A stretch of DNA of 11,438 bases from an uncultured Eubacteriales bacterium (GCA_902496595.1 CABVBV010000063.1:1-11438), one strand, 5' to 3'. Positions 1 to 7,162 are shown, numbered from the stretch's first letter. Numbers and translations: made by a program. Notes: generated from the letters alone by a model not told the origin.

Positions 1-483
1 GGGCAGCCGGTAAGTCCGGCATCGCACTCCGGGCTCCGGGGCGAGGATGCCCGAGCCGGTCATCGAAAAGCGCATCGTTCTCAGGTCTCCCCTGCCCGTG
101 AGTTTGTAGCAGGCCTCACGCAGCGCCCAGAGCGTGAAAAAGTCGAAGTCCTTCCGCTCCGAATCCGACATCAGCTTCGGCGCCAGCCGCTCTCCTCTCG
201 TATCTATCCTCTGCACGTCCGCGCCTACGGGGAAGTCCGAGACCGCAGCCAGAACCATGCCTTCCGTGTGGCTGAGCGAAAAATGCCAGTCGGGATGTCC
301 GGGAAAGTACGGCTTTCCCCCGGGCTGCGACCCGAGCTCCGGAAGCTCGGAAGCTCCCTTCCACCGCTCCAGAGCCAGAAGCAGCAGCGAATACGCAAAG
401 CCGCTCCCTGACGCCCCGCTCCTGCCCCGGCACCTCGAACGCCAAGGCTCCAAACCGCTTGTGTCAGCATAGAAAATAAGCAC
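1..483 (-). CDS. Sfp-type 4'-phosphopantetheinyl transferase, C-terminus cut by window edge
   Basis: Enzymes of this family move the 4'-phosphopantetheine arm of CoA onto a serine of acyl, peptidyl or aryl carrier proteins in the cytoplasm. I translated the minus strand from position 483 to the edge: 161 codons with no stop. The Sfp-family blocks appear in order: GGKPYFP (55-61), HFSLSHTEG (67-75, the (N/S)xSH block), VGADVQRI (86-93, metal-binding GxDxE block) and FTLWALREACYKLTGRG (116-132, the W-x-x-K/R-E-A-x-x-K block). Likely metal ligands are D89 and E123; the third, usually Glu, is Gln91. I chose the GTG at 483-481 because GGGAGG lies about 10 bases upstream and the sequence that follows (MLIFYAD) resembles a family N-terminus. 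An in-frame GTG at 510-508 is possible but has no ribosome binding site; an in-frame stop lies at 525-523. Family proteins are usually about 200-230 residues, so the C-terminal part is missing. The carrier-protein partner is not visible here. Confidence 0.88.
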   Translation of the reverse strand, partial: MLIFYADTSGLEPWRSRCRGRSGASGSGFAYSLLLLALERWKGASELPELGSQPGGKPYFPGHPDWHFSLSHTEGMVLAAVSDFPVGADVQRIDTRGERLAPKLMSDSERKDFDFFTLWALREACYKLTGRGDLRTMRFSMTGSGILAPEPGVRCRTYRLP

Positions 484-539
484 GCCCTCTTCGCCTCCCG
501 GATAGTGCACTTTCCCGAAAATTCACCGCTTCGCTTCAA

Positions 540-545
540 ATTATA
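540..545 (-). promoter_or_regulatory. Putative -10 box for the phosphopantetheinyl transferase gene
   Basis: Read on the minus strand, positions 545-540 are TATAAT, a perfect sigma-A -10 hexamer in a locally AT-rich stretch. It lies about 57 bases upstream of the chosen GTG start, implying a leader of roughly 50 bases. No good -35 hexamer is seen at 16-18 bases, so the assignment rests on the -10 match and its position in a divergent intergenic region. Confidence 0.45.
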
Positions 546-586
546 CTACATTTTGTAATCTAATGCTACCACTATTGCAAATCATG

Positions 587-595
587 TGCTATAAT
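587..595 (+). promoter_or_regulatory. Extended -10 promoter for the two-component pair and downstream genes
   Basis: TGCTATAAT is a perfect extended -10 element (TG-N-TATAAT). The TTGCAA at 575-580 is too close to serve as its -35, but an extended -10 can work with a weak -35. Transcription would begin near 602, giving a leader of about 37 bases to the GTG start at 639. It is the only convincing promoter seen ahead of the long gene array that runs to 10244. Confidence 0.55.
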
Positions 596-638
596 GTTAA
601 GGTCTAATTTCAGAAAGATATATATTTGCGAAAGGGGC

Positions 639-1334
639 GTGGACGACATCAAAAAAATACTGGTGCTTGAGGACGAAGCGGGCATCCGCAGTTTTGTCGT
701 CATAAACCTCCGGCGCTCGGGCTATGAGCCGATAGAGGCCGCTACCGGAGAGGAAGCGCTTCGGGTCTTGGCCGAGAACGAGGATATAGGCGTGGCGCTG
801 CTGGATGTCATGCTGCCGGACATAGACGGTTTTGAGATCTGCCGGAGCATCAGGGCTTCGGGCTCGAAGATGGGCATCATCATGCTGACGGCTCTGGGCC
901 AGGAGATGGACAAGGTCACGGGGCTCATGACCGGTGCGGACGACTATGTGACGAAGCCCTTCTCTCCGGCGGAACTGCTTGCGAGGGTGGACGCTCTGTA
1001 TCGTAGGGTCGGCGCGGCTGATGACGATGACGAGCAGGAGTTCACGAGCGGGCCCTTCGTGCTCAACTCGAGGAACCGCACCCTGGACAAGAACGGGCAG
1101 CGCGTTAAGCTGACGCAGACCGAGTATTCGATAATGAAGCTGTTCATGGAGAACCCCGGCAAGGCGCTCTCGAGGGAGGACATACTTGAGAGCGTGTGGG
1201 GTGTGGACTACAAGGGCGAGCTGAAGATAGTCGACGTGAACATCCGGCGGCTGAGGATAAAGATAGAGGACACGCCGACGGCGCCGGAGTACATCACGAC
1301 CATCTGGGGCTACGGCTACAAGTGGGGCTCCTGA
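639..1334 (+). CDS. OmpR/PhoB-family response regulator transcription factor
   Basis: This is the DNA-binding half of a two-component system with the kinase encoded directly downstream. The protein has 231 residues. The receiver covers about 4-120: acidic pocket E11-D12, phosphoacceptor D56 in LLDVMLPDIDGF, switch T84 in IIMLTA and K106 in YVTKPF are all present, so normal phosphorylation is expected. The C-terminal winged helix (about 135-231) has the OmpR-family signatures LTQTEYSIMKLFMENPGKALSRE, seen in pieces around 147-170, and the terminal TIWGYGYKWG. I chose the GTG at 639, preceded by GAAAGGGG at 630-637, although the spacing is short. The in-frame ATG at 594 lies inside the extended -10 box and so cannot be on the transcript that box starts. 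The stop is four bases before the kinase start, so the two are probably translationally coupled. Target genes and signal are unknown. Confidence 0.9.
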   Translation: MDDIKKILVLEDEAGIRSFVVINLRRSGYEPIEAATGEEALRVLAENEDIGVALLDVMLPDIDGFEICRSIRASGSKMGIIMLTALGQEMDKVTGLMTGADDYVTKPFSPAELLARVDALYRRVGAADDDDEQEFTSGPFVLNSRNRTLDKNGQRVKLTQTEYSIMKLFMENPGKALSREDILESVWGVDYKGELKIVDVNIRRLRIKIEDTPTAPEYITTIWGYGYKWGS

Positions 1335-1338
1335 GGCT

Positions 1339-2412
1339 ATGGAAGAAAACAATGGGCCGGGCCTTGCGGCCAGGCTGCTCAGGGCTGCGGCGAAGTTCGC
1401 GAAGGGCGACAGGCCGGAGGCGCTTAAGGGCCTGAAAGGCTTCTGGCTCATCGGCAGCTGTGCCGGGGTCGTCTGCGTGCTGCTGACGCTCATTCTCGGC
1501 CTGTGCGGCGAGGCGACGGGCGCGGCGGTGTGCGCCGGCGGAGCCGTGGCGCTGCTGCTGCTGTCGAACCTCTGGTTCAGGGAGCGGGTGACGAGCCCGA
1601 TCCTGGGCCTGGGCGACACGGCCAGGCGCATCGCCGACGGCAGCTACGGCTCCCTGGCGGAGAAGCTCCGCGACGACGAGATAGGCCGTTTCGTGGACGC
1701 CTTCAACGATATGTCCGTGAAGATAGGCGAGGCCGGGAAGACGCAGTCCGAGTTCATCTCGTCCGTGTCGCATGAGCTGAGAACGCCGCTGACGGCGATA
1801 ACGGGCTGGAGCGAGACATTGATGTACGACGAGGCGATACAGGGCGACTCCAGGCGCGGGGTGGAGATAATATCCGCGGAGGCCGGCAGGCTGACGGGCA
1901 TGGTCGAGGAGCTGCTGGAGTTCACGAGGATACGTGACGGACGGTTCACGCTCAATCTCGAGGAGGTCGAGCTGGAGCTGCTGCTCGAGGAAGTGTCCTT
2001 CACTTACGGTGAGCTTCTGAAGCACGACGGTATCGAGCTCTCATACGAGGCTCCGGAGGAGCCGCTGCTGCCCGTGACGGGCGATCCGGCGAGGCTCAAG
2101 CAGGTGCTTCTGAACATTCTGGACAACGCGGCGAAGTACGGCAAGCGCGGCAAGAGGATAGAGCTCACGGCGAAGAACGACGGCGAGTACGTCAAGGTCA
2201 TGGTTCGCGATCACGGGCCGGGCTTTGCGGACGAGGATCTGCCGCACGTGAAGGAGCGGTTCTACAAGGGCCGCGGCAAGGAGCGCGGCAGCGGCATAGG
2301 GCTCGCTGTGTGCGACGAGATAGTTACGAGGCACAGGGGCCGGCTGTCGGTCGGCAACTGCGAGGAGGGCGGCGCGCTGGTGACGGTGGAGCTGCCTGTG
2401 AAAACTCAGTGA
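1339..2412 (+). CDS. Membrane sensor histidine kinase with no extracellular sensor domain
   Basis: This kinase is the likely partner of the upstream response regulator; its ribosome binding site (TGAGG) overlaps that gene's stop. The 357 residues show a cytoplasmic N-terminus of about 34 residues, then two membrane helices (about 35-56 and 61-80) joined by only a few residues. A HAMP-like linker follows (about 80-130). The dimerisation/phosphoacceptor helix is SSVSHELRTPL with H145. The HATPase domain has the N box LLNILDNAAKYG (N263), G1 DHGPGF (291-296), F box RFYKG (307-311) and G2 GSGIGLAV (317-324). All catalytic boxes are intact. With no extracytoplasmic domain, the signal is presumably sensed in or at the membrane, as in the intramembrane-sensing kinases of Firmicutes, or through a partner protein. 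Four cysteines (41, 46, 56, 65) lie in or next to the membrane hairpin. The stimulus is unknown. Confidence 0.9.
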   Translation: MEENNGPGLAARLLRAAAKFAKGDRPEALKGLKGFWLIGSCAGVVCVLLTLILGLCGEATGAAVCAGGAVALLLLSNLWFRERVTSPILGLGDTARRIADGSYGSLAEKLRDDEIGRFVDAFNDMSVKIGEAGKTQSEFISSVSHELRTPLTAITGWSETLMYDEAIQGDSRRGVEIISAEAGRLTGMVEELLEFTRIRDGRFTLNLEEVELELLLEEVSFTYGELLKHDGIELSYEAPEEPLLPVTGDPARLKQVLLNILDNAAKYGKRGKRIELTAKNDGEYVKVMVRDHGPGFADEDLPHVKERFYKGRGKERGSGIGLAVCDEIVTRHRGRLSVGNCEEGGALVTVELPVKTQ

Positions 2413-2424
2413 TTCGAGGTAAAA

Positions 2425-3378
2425 ATGTCAGAGAAAAATAACGACAAGGTCTGCTTCCGCACTATGATAGGCGGGCAGGCGCTCATAGAGGGCATCATGA
2501 TGCGCGGGCCGGACAAACAGGCCATCGTGTGCCGGACGAAGGAGGGCATGACCGAGAAGGTCGAGCCGCTCAAGCTGGCGAAAGACAGGCATCCGGCCAC
2601 GCGCTGGCCGTTCATCAGGGGCATCGTGATCTTTGCGGACTCGATGATCAAGGGCATGAAGGCGCTGTCGTACTCGGCGAGCCTGCTGCCGGAGGACGAG
2701 CAGGAGGAGCCGACGAAGTTCGACTTGTGGCTGGAGAAGAAGGTAGGCAGCGAGAAGGCGGAGAAGTTCATCATAGGCTTCGCGGCCTTTCTGGGCGTGT
2801 GCCTTGCGGTGGGGCTGTTTTTGCTGCTGCCGACCTTCATCGCGGGGCTGATCCCCGGTGTCGAGGGGCACTATACGCTCAGGAGCGTTTTGGAAGGCGC
2901 CATCAAAATAGTCATATTTCTGGTGTACCTGTGGCTGTGCTCCAGGATGAAGGACATGAAGCGGCTGTTCTCGTACCACGGTGCGGAGCACAAGACGATC
3001 TTCTGCTACGAGAAGGGGCTGCCTCTGACGGTGGAGAACGTGAGGCCGCAGAGCCGCTTCCACCCGAGGTGCGGCACCAGCTTCCTGCTGGTGGTCATCG
3101 TGCTGGGCATCTTTGTGGGGCTGTTCATACAGATAGACAACACGCTTTTGAGGTTTGCGCTCCGGCTGCTGCTTTTGCCGGTCATCGTGTGCGTGGCGTA
3201 CGAGCTGAACCGCTGGGCGGGGCGGCACGACACGAACATAGTGTCGAGGGTCTTCACCTGGCCGGGCAGGCAGCTGCAGCATCTGACGACGAACGAGCCG
3301 GACGACGGGATGATAGAGTGCGCGATACGTGCGCTGGAACTGGTGATACCTGAAGAAAAAGGCAAGGACGCCTGGTAA
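2425..3378 (+). CDS. YqhQ-like DUF1385 membrane protein
   Basis: This is a DUF1385 family member (Bacillus subtilis YqhQ). I know of no established biochemical function; some databases describe the family as putative metal-dependent enzymes. In its 317 residues the family hallmarks are clear: IGGQALIEGIMMRGP near the N-terminus (15-29), SYHGAEHKTIFCYEKG (183-198), HPRCGTSF (213-220), ELNRWAGRHD (260-269) and a C-terminal GRQLQHLTTNEPDD block (281-294). Hydrophobic segments at about 116-143, 158-173, 219-237 and 243-260 suggest four membrane spans. The conserved His and Cys residues (H185, H189, H213, C216) could bind a metal; this is inference. GAGG at 2416-2419 sits at good distance from the ATG, and the gap to the kinase stop is 12 bases. 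A DUF1385 gene just before prmC is a common clostridial arrangement. Confidence 0.9.
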   Translation: MSEKNNDKVCFRTMIGGQALIEGIMMRGPDKQAIVCRTKEGMTEKVEPLKLAKDRHPATRWPFIRGIVIFADSMIKGMKALSYSASLLPEDEQEEPTKFDLWLEKKVGSEKAEKFIIGFAAFLGVCLAVGLFLLLPTFIAGLIPGVEGHYTLRSVLEGAIKIVIFLVYLWLCSRMKDMKRLFSYHGAEHKTIFCYEKGLPLTVENVRPQSRFHPRCGTSFLLVVIVLGIFVGLFIQIDNTLLRFALRLLLLPVIVCVAYELNRWAGRHDTNIVSRVFTWPGRQLQHLTTNEPDDGMIECAIRALELVIPEEKGKDAW

Positions 3379-3400
3379 ACGGGCGAAAGGGGATGGGGAA

Positions 3401-4258
3401 ATGCCGCGGACATACAGTGAGCTGTATATAGCAGTGCGCAACCGGCTGCGCGAGGCCGGGATAGAAGCCGCCGAGCTGGAGGGGAAACTCATAACGGCGA
3501 CGGCGGCGGGAAAGACGACGGAGAAATTCCTGCGCGACCTTCGCTTCTATGCGACGGACGAGGTGGAGCGCAGGGCGGAGTCGATGCTGAAGCGTCGGCT
3601 GGCGGGCGAGCCTGTGGCGTATATCACGGGCATATGGGAGTTCCGGGGCCTGCCGATGGAGGTGACTCCGGCGGTGCTCATCCCCAGGGTGGACACGGAG
3701 GTGCTGGCGGAGGCGGCGATAAACTGGCTGCACGGGCGGAAGATGGACGCGAGGGTGCTGGATCTGTGCAGCGGCTCGGGCTGCATAGGCTGCGCCATAG
3801 CCGACGCGCTGCCGCAGACGCGGGTGGTGCTCTCGGACGTGAGCCCGGAGGCCATGGACGTGAGCCGGCGCAACGTGAACCGCAACGGTCTGGAGGGCCG
3901 GGTGAGCTTCATGCTGGCGGACGTGACGAAGCAGCCGCCCATCATGACTGGCAGCTTCGACCTCGTAGTGTCGAACCCGCCGTATATACCGACCTTCGAC
4001 ATCCTGACGCTGGAACCGTCCGTGCGGGACTATGAGCCCGTGTGGGCGCTGGACGGCGGGGACGACGGTCTGGACTTCTACCGGGCGATACTGAAAAACT
4101 GGAAGGGCGTAATAAGGCAAGGCGGTATGCTCATGTTCGAGGTCGGTGAGGATCAGGCCGCGGACGTGAAGGATCTCATGCGCATGGCCGGGCTGCACGA
4201 CGCGCAGTCCATACTGGACACGAGGGGCGTGGAGCGGGTCGTCACCGCGAAAGCCTGA
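3401..4258 (+). CDS. prmC: Peptide chain release factor N5-glutamine methyltransferase PrmC (HemK)
   Basis: PrmC methylates the glutamine of the GGQ motif in release factors RF1 and RF2 with S-adenosylmethionine, improving translation termination. The 285-residue length is typical. The N-terminal helical domain (about 1-75) binds the release factor. The linker motif LIPRVDTE (93-100) matches the family's IPRPDTE. The SAM-binding motif I is VLDLCSGSGCIGCAIA (119-134), and the catalytic NPPY motif is at 192-195, followed by a family-typical EPSVRDYEPVWALDGG stretch. A purine-rich stretch (AAAGGGGATGGGG) lies before the ATG. The gene follows the YqhQ-like gene by 22 bases, as in many Clostridia. 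The release factor gene prfA, often the next gene in such clusters, is absent; recA follows instead. Confidence 0.95.
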   Translation: MPRTYSELYIAVRNRLREAGIEAAELEGKLITATAAGKTTEKFLRDLRFYATDEVERRAESMLKRRLAGEPVAYITGIWEFRGLPMEVTPAVLIPRVDTEVLAEAAINWLHGRKMDARVLDLCSGSGCIGCAIADALPQTRVVLSDVSPEAMDVSRRNVNRNGLEGRVSFMLADVTKQPPIMTGSFDLVVSNPPYIPTFDILTLEPSVRDYEPVWALDGGDDGLDFYRAILKNWKGVIRQGGMLMFEVGEDQAADVKDLMRMAGLHDAQSILDTRGVERVVTAKA

Positions 4259-4291
4259 GTTATGGAAAAATCTGATTTTTGAGGTGCTGAT

Positions 4292-5395
4292 ATGGCAGAG
4301 AAGAAAAAGGCCGCTGCGGCCGCGCCGGTGACCGCCGCTTCGGACAAGAAGAAGGCGCTGGAGACCGCGATAGCGCAGATAGAGAAGAACTACGGCAAGG
4401 GCGCGATAATGCGTCTGGGCGAGGACATCACGGTGAACGTGGAGGCGATATCGACGGGCTCGCTCTCGCTGGATCTTGCGCTGGGCATAGGCGGCGTGCC
4501 GAGGGGAAGGATCGTGGAGATCTACGGGCCTGAGAGCTGCGGCAAGACGACGCTGGCGCTGCACGTGGTCGCCTCGGCGCAGAAGGACGGCGGCGAGGCG
4601 GCGTATATCGACGTGGAACACGCGCTGGAGCCGGCGTATGCCAGGGCCCTGGGCGTGGACATAGACAATCTGCTGATAAGCCAGCCGGACACGGGCGAGC
4701 AGGCGCTGGAGATAGCGGAGCAGCTGGTGCGCTCGGGCGCCTTGGACGTGGTCGTCATAGACTCCGTCGCGGCGCTGCTGCCGCGCAGCGAGCTGGAGGG
4801 CGAGATGGGCGAGAGCTCCGTCGGCGTCGTGGCGCGGCTCATGAGCCAGGCGCTCAGGAAGCTGGCGGGCGTGGTGTCGAAGACGGGCTGCATAGTCATC
4901 TTCATAAACCAGCTCAGGGAGAAGATAGGCGTCATGTACGGCAACCCGGAGACGACGCCGGGCGGCCGTGCGCTCAAATACTTCGCGAGCGTGAGGATAG
5001 ATATGCGCCGCATCGAGACGCTCAAGAACGGCTCGGAGATGATAGGCAACCGGACTCGGGCGAAGGTCATCAAGAACAAGGTCGCGCCTCCGTTCAAGGA
5101 GGCGGAGTTCGATATAATCTACGGCCAGGGCATCTCGAAGGTCGGGGAGATCATCGACCTTGCGGTGAAGCTGGAGCTCATCGACAAGGCCGGGGCCTGG
5201 TTCACCGTGGGCGAGGCGCGGCTGCAGGGCCGCGACAATGTGCGCGAGTATCTGGAGCAGAACCCGGAGGTCATGGCGAAGCTGGAGGCGCAGATAAGGG
5301 AGAACGCGCACAAGCTGATGACGCCGCAGGCGAGGAAGGCCGCCATAGCGGCGGGCCGCGCCGTGGACGTGTCGGCGGACGATTTCGATGGCTGA
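4292..5395 (+). CDS. recA: Recombinase RecA
   Basis: RecA forms ATP-dependent filaments on single-stranded DNA, pairs homologous strands and stimulates LexA self-cleavage. Its 367 residues cover the whole protein. Visible elements: a Lys/Ala-rich N-terminus, the monomer-contact helix (about 24-37), Walker A GPESCGKTT (79-87), catalytic Glu in YIDVEHALEP (E109), Walker B VVVIDSVAAL (153-162), DNA loop 1 around EGEMGESSVG (169-178), loop 2 in the INQLREKIGVMYGNPETTPGG region (205-225) and an acidic C-terminal tail (SADDFDG). Two places differ from the usual pattern: Cys83 replaces Ser in the common GPESSGKT, and GESS replaces the common GDSH in loop 1. GAGGTG at 4281-4286 is a good ribosome binding site five bases before the ATG. 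The 33-base gap from prmC holds no Gram-positive LexA box, and recX overlaps the 3' end. Confidence 0.98.
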   Translation: MAEKKKAAAAAPVTAASDKKKALETAIAQIEKNYGKGAIMRLGEDITVNVEAISTGSLSLDLALGIGGVPRGRIVEIYGPESCGKTTLALHVVASAQKDGGEAAYIDVEHALEPAYARALGVDIDNLLISQPDTGEQALEIAEQLVRSGALDVVVIDSVAALLPRSELEGEMGESSVGVVARLMSQALRKLAGVVSKTGCIVIFINQLREKIGVMYGNPETTPGGRALKYFASVRIDMRRIETLKNGSEMIGNRTRAKVIKNKVAPPFKEAEFDIIYGQGISKVGEIIDLAVKLELIDKAGAWFTVGEARLQGRDNVREYLEQNPEVMAKLEAQIRENAHKLMTPQARKAAIAAGRAVDVSADDFDG

Positions 5396-5855
5396 GACGC
5401 CGCTCGAGCGGGCGAAGGCAAGAGCGCTGAAGCTGCTGGAGCGGCGCGACTACGGCATGGCGGAGCTGGCGGCGAAGCTCGTCGAGAAGGGCGAGGAGCC
5501 GGAGGCGGCGGCTATGGCTGCAGAGCGCATGGCGGAGCTCGGCTTCGTGAACGATGAGAACTACGCCTCGATGGTCGTGCGGCACTACGCGGCGAAGGGC
5601 TGCGGCAGGCAGAGGATACGCGAGGAGCTCAGGCGGCGCAGGCTGCCGAGAGAGCTGTGGGACGCGGCGCTGGAGGAGCTGCCCGACCAGACGGAAACGG
5701 TCGACAGGCTGCTCGAGTCGCGGCTGCGGGGGAAGGCCCCGGAGGGCGACGAGCTGCGCCGCGCCTGCGCGTACCTGGTAAGGCGGGGTTTCTCGTGGGA
5801 CGAGGTGAGAGGAGCCGCCGCAAGGCTGAGCGAGGGATGGGAGTTGGACGAATGA
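5388..5855 (+). CDS. recX: Regulatory protein RecX
   Basis: RecX binds RecA filaments and limits or tunes their activity. The 155-residue protein shows the helical three-repeat build of the family: an ALKLLERRDYGMAELAAKL repeat at about 13-31, the signature LGFVNDENYASMVV (51-64), then GRQRIREELRRR (73-84) and a final repeat around ACAYLVRRGFSWDEVRGAAA (126-145). Charge is high, with many Arg and Glu. Its ATG lies within the last codons of recA (eight-base overlap), so RecX synthesis is probably coupled to RecA translation, a frequent arrangement for this pair. Its last bases overlap the rimO start as ATGA. Confidence 0.92.
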   Translation: MAETPLERAKARALKLLERRDYGMAELAAKLVEKGEEPEAAAMAAERMAELGFVNDENYASMVVRHYAAKGCGRQRIREELRRRRLPRELWDAALEELPDQTETVDRLLESRLRGKAPEGDELRRACAYLVRRGFSWDEVRGAAARLSEGWELDE

Positions 5856-7162
5856 AGGTCGGAATGATATCCCTTGGCTGCCCGAAGAACCGGACGGCCT
5901 CGGAACAGATGCTCAAAAAGCTCGCGGACGCGGGCTACGAGCTGACAAACGACGAAAACGAGGCCGAGGCCATCGTCATAAATACCTGCGCCTTCATAGA
6001 GGACGCAAAGCAGGAGGCCATAAATACTATACTCGAGACGGCGCAGCTCAAAGAGACGGGGAAACTCAAAAAGCTCGTCGTGGCGGGCTGCCTGTCGGAG
6101 CTCTACCGGGCCGAGATACTCGAGGAAATGCCTGAGGTGGACGCGGTCATCGGCGCGGGCAGCTACGACGAGGTCGTGACGGCGCTAGAGGCCGCGCTGC
6201 GGGGAGAAAAGCCCGTCATCATAGGCGACAACTGCGCGGCGGTGTCGGAGACGGAGAGGATCATAAGCACGGGCGACACCTGGGCGTATCTGCTCATAGC
6301 CGACGGCTGCGACAACCGCTGCTCGTATTGCCTCATCCCGAAGATACGGGGCCGGTTCAGGTCGAGGCCCATGGAAAAGGTGCTCGCCGAGGCTAGAAAG
6401 CTGGCCGGGAGTGGATACAAGGAGCTCATACTGGTCGCGCAGGATCTGACGCACTACGGCGCAGACCTCTACGGGAAGCCGAGGCTCTCGGAGCTGCTGC
6501 GCGAGCTTTGCAAAATAGACGGCCTGCGCTGGATACGGCTGCACTACCTCTACCCGAGGGAGCTGGACGACGAGCTCATAGAGACGATAGCCTCCGAGGA
6601 GAAGATAGTAAAATATATAGACGTACCCATACAGCACATAAACGACCGCATACTGAGGCGGATGAACCGCCGGGACACTGGTGCGGATATCCGTGCGCTG
6701 CTTGCGAAGCTCCGGGCTCGGATACCTGGGCTGGTGCTCAGGACGAGCCTCATAACCGGCCTGCCCGGGGAGGGCGAGGCGGAGTTCGAGGAGCTGTGCG
6801 AGTTTTTGCGCGAAGCGAAGATAGAGCGCGCCGGGGTCTTCCCCTTCTCGCCGGAGGACGGCACGCCCGCGGCGAGGATGGAGTACCCGGAAAAGGACGT
6901 GGCCATGGAGCGCGCCGCGCTGGTGGAGCGGCTCCAGGCCGAGGTCATGGACGAGTGGGAGGCCTCGCTGGTCGGCAGGACTGTGGAGGCCATCTGCGAC
7001 GGTGAAGACCCGGAAACGGGCGAGATGCTGGGCCGGTGCTGGTTCGACTCGCCGGGCATAGACGGCGGCGCGGTGATAGAGGGCGAGTGCCGCCCGGGCG
7101 ATATCGTGAGGATACGCATAGAGTCCGCCGAGGACGGGGTGCTCAGAGGGAGGATCGTATGA
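5852..7162 (+). CDS. rimO: Ribosomal protein S12 methylthiotransferase RimO
   Basis: RimO is a radical-SAM enzyme with two iron-sulfur clusters that adds a methylthio group to a conserved Asp of ribosomal protein S12. I start it at the ATG overlapping the recX stop (ATGA) because MKVGMISLGCPKN is the family N-terminus; the frame stays open upstream but that is recX in another frame. The protein has 436 residues. The N-terminal cluster cysteines are C10, C46 (INTCAF) and C80 (AGCLSE). The radical-SAM cysteines C153, C157 and C160 lie in DGCDNRCSYC and are followed by LIPKIRG, as in RimO. A TRAM domain ends the protein (about 374-436) with the FDSPGIDG stretch that corresponds to the RimO 'D(A/S)PEIDG' segment. 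The usual N-x-V-D-S-E block after C10 reads NRTASE, with Ala in place of the common Asp. The stop overlaps the pgsA start. Confidence 0.93.
   Translation: MKVGMISLGCPKNRTASEQMLKKLADAGYELTNDENEAEAIVINTCAFIEDAKQEAINTILETAQLKETGKLKKLVVAGCLSELYRAEILEEMPEVDAVIGAGSYDEVVTALEAALRGEKPVIIGDNCAAVSETERIISTGDTWAYLLIADGCDNRCSYCLIPKIRGRFRSRPMEKVLAEARKLAGSGYKELILVAQDLTHYGADLYGKPRLSELLRELCKIDGLRWIRLHYLYPRELDDELIETIASEEKIVKYIDVPIQHINDRILRRMNRRDTGADIRALLAKLRARIPGLVLRTSLITGLPGEGEAEFEELCEFLREAKIERAGVFPFSPEDGTPAARMEYPEKDVAMERAALVERLQAEVMDEWEASLVGRTVEAICDGEDPETGEMLGRCWFDSPGIDGGAVIEGECRPGDIVRIRIESAEDGVLRGRIV

Noticed and set aside
134..472. A plus-strand open frame of 112 codons
   Set aside because: The minus strand in another frame encodes a clear phosphopantetheinyl transferase here, with four family blocks in order.
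4207..4219. GTCCA-TAC-TGGAC inverted repeat at the end of prmC, considered as an operator for recA
   Set aside because: It does not match the Gram-positive LexA motif and lies in coding sequence with normal codons; probably chance.
4266..4280. Inverted repeat AAAAAT-CTG-ATTTTT between prmC and recA
   Set aside because: A six-base AT-only stem with a three-base loop is too weak for a terminator, and it does not match a known operator; kept only as a remark under the recA regulation finding.
3254..5311. A 685-codon open frame on the minus strand across prmC and recA
   Set aside because: It is antisense to two certain genes and is open only because GC-rich third positions remove stops on the opposite strand; its translation is low-complexity, rich in His, Arg and Leu.
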